Shown one piece after another: positions 63,538 through 64,000 of a stretch of 64,000 nucleotides of DNA. Location: NCBI GenBank assembly GCA_963971305.1, contig OZ020307.1, positions 62,741,702 through 62,805,701 of the forward strand, read 5' to 3'. Within the stretch, counting starts at the first letter, position 1. Each line of letters opens with the position of its first letter. This DNA is from Arcuatula senhousia. Lineage: Eukaryota > Mollusca > Bivalvia > Mytilida > Mytilidae. Under the pieces are notes generated by a model, which searched no databases, was not told the origin of the DNA, and worked only from the letters and a program-made list of their open reading frames with translations. Made by a program: the position numbers and the translations under genes.

Positions 63538-63575
63538 CACAGGGACTTGCTCCCCTCTATCAATATTTTGTTAGA
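63538..63575. repeat. Repeat copy shared with 17910-17947
   Basis: CACAGGGACTTGCTCCCCTC and the following ATCAATATTTTGTTAGAGT match the earlier copy closely. Confidence 0.65.
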
Positions 63576-63619
63576 GTCAATTTGCGGTACGAAAAAAAAA
63601 AACATTTTGAAATTTTAAA

Positions 63620-63865
63620 ATTTTTGTCTGTTTTCATATTTTATCTGTTTTACTGAATCGTCTGTCTGTTAGTAAAATTTATGTCTGTTTTTGTATTTTT
63701 TATCCGTTTTTAAAATTTTTGTCTGTTTTCATATTTTGTCTGTTTTACAGAATCGTCTGTCTGTTACTAAAATTTAAGCCTGTTTTGTATTTTTGTCTGT
63801 TTTTAAAATTTGTGTCTGTTTTCTGTGATCTTGTGTCTGTTTTCAAGGTATCGTCTGTTTTCATT
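63620..63865. repeat. Degenerate GTCTGTTTT simple repeat
   Basis: GTCTGTTTT-like words separated by A/T-rich spacers occur more than ten times (TTTTGTCTGTTTTCATATTT, AATCGTCTGTCTGTTA, and so on). The open frame across it is an artefact. Confidence 0.75.
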
Positions 63866-64000
63866 ATTTTGTTGATTTTTGCCCGAATGGCTGCCCATAT
63901 AGAAATGCTAAAAAATGTCTAATTTCCAGTATGCATCATATAACATTCGTAGATGTACAGGATAGAAATTAATGAGATGTGGAATAAGTATAGGCGACAC

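Overview
The window is animal DNA, most likely from a bivalve mollusc. Its genes have introns and are AT-rich. It carries a B-box/TRIM-like gene of the type expanded in bivalves, a tRNA-headed SINE whose body and tail resemble mollusc SINEs, many LINE classes, and several families of hairpin-ended repeats typical of bivalve genomes. The species cannot be named from the sequence.

Host genes. (1) On the minus strand, six coding exons between 35781 and 8445 splice in consistent phase into the first ~443 codons of a CCDC33-like protein. I identified it by matching exon peptides to the vertebrate protein as I know it. The 3' part of the gene lies left of the window or was not recognised. Intron 4 is about 17.6 kb and is full of retrotransposons. 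(2) Inside that intron, on the plus strand, is a compact B-box/coiled-coil gene (about 14744-17132). It has a TATA box, an untranslated first exon, a single coding exon, and a tandem duplicate of its 3' end.

Layout. 1-3535 is a 113-bp satellite. 4090-7200 is a 5'-truncated LINE with RNase H and tandem repeats in its 3' region. 8445-14210 holds CCDC33 exons 6 and 5 among a SINE and nested hairpin-ended elements. 14744-17132 is the B-box gene. 18739-28250 is LINE B, split by an insertion of LINE A that left a 14-15 bp target duplication. 28970-35781 holds CCDC33 exons 4 to 1. 35782-46520 is mostly featureless AT-rich sequence plus modular hairpin-ended elements. 46856-50844 is an inverted-repeat DNA transposon flanked by AAGTAG. 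50870-63190 is LINE C (minus), split by a 9,041-bp TA-flanked element with Tc1-like transposase fragments. That element itself contains an inverted SINE cluster and LINE E, and LINE E is in turn split by a 940-bp element with a 9-bp target duplication.

The main interest is a layered record of insertions. In several cases the pre-insertion site can be checked from the window alone, by restored reading frame, target duplication, or an uninterrupted tandem copy. Two things may be less well described. One is a set of sequence-unrelated repeats that share one plan: a short 5' motif, internal modules of mostly about 146-174 bp, a GGACGG-type tract, and a 3' hairpin built from the 5' motif followed in most cases by an A-rich end. 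The other is a LINE whose ORF1 and ORF2 lie in one frame separated by a single TAG, with no ATG ahead of the endonuclease.
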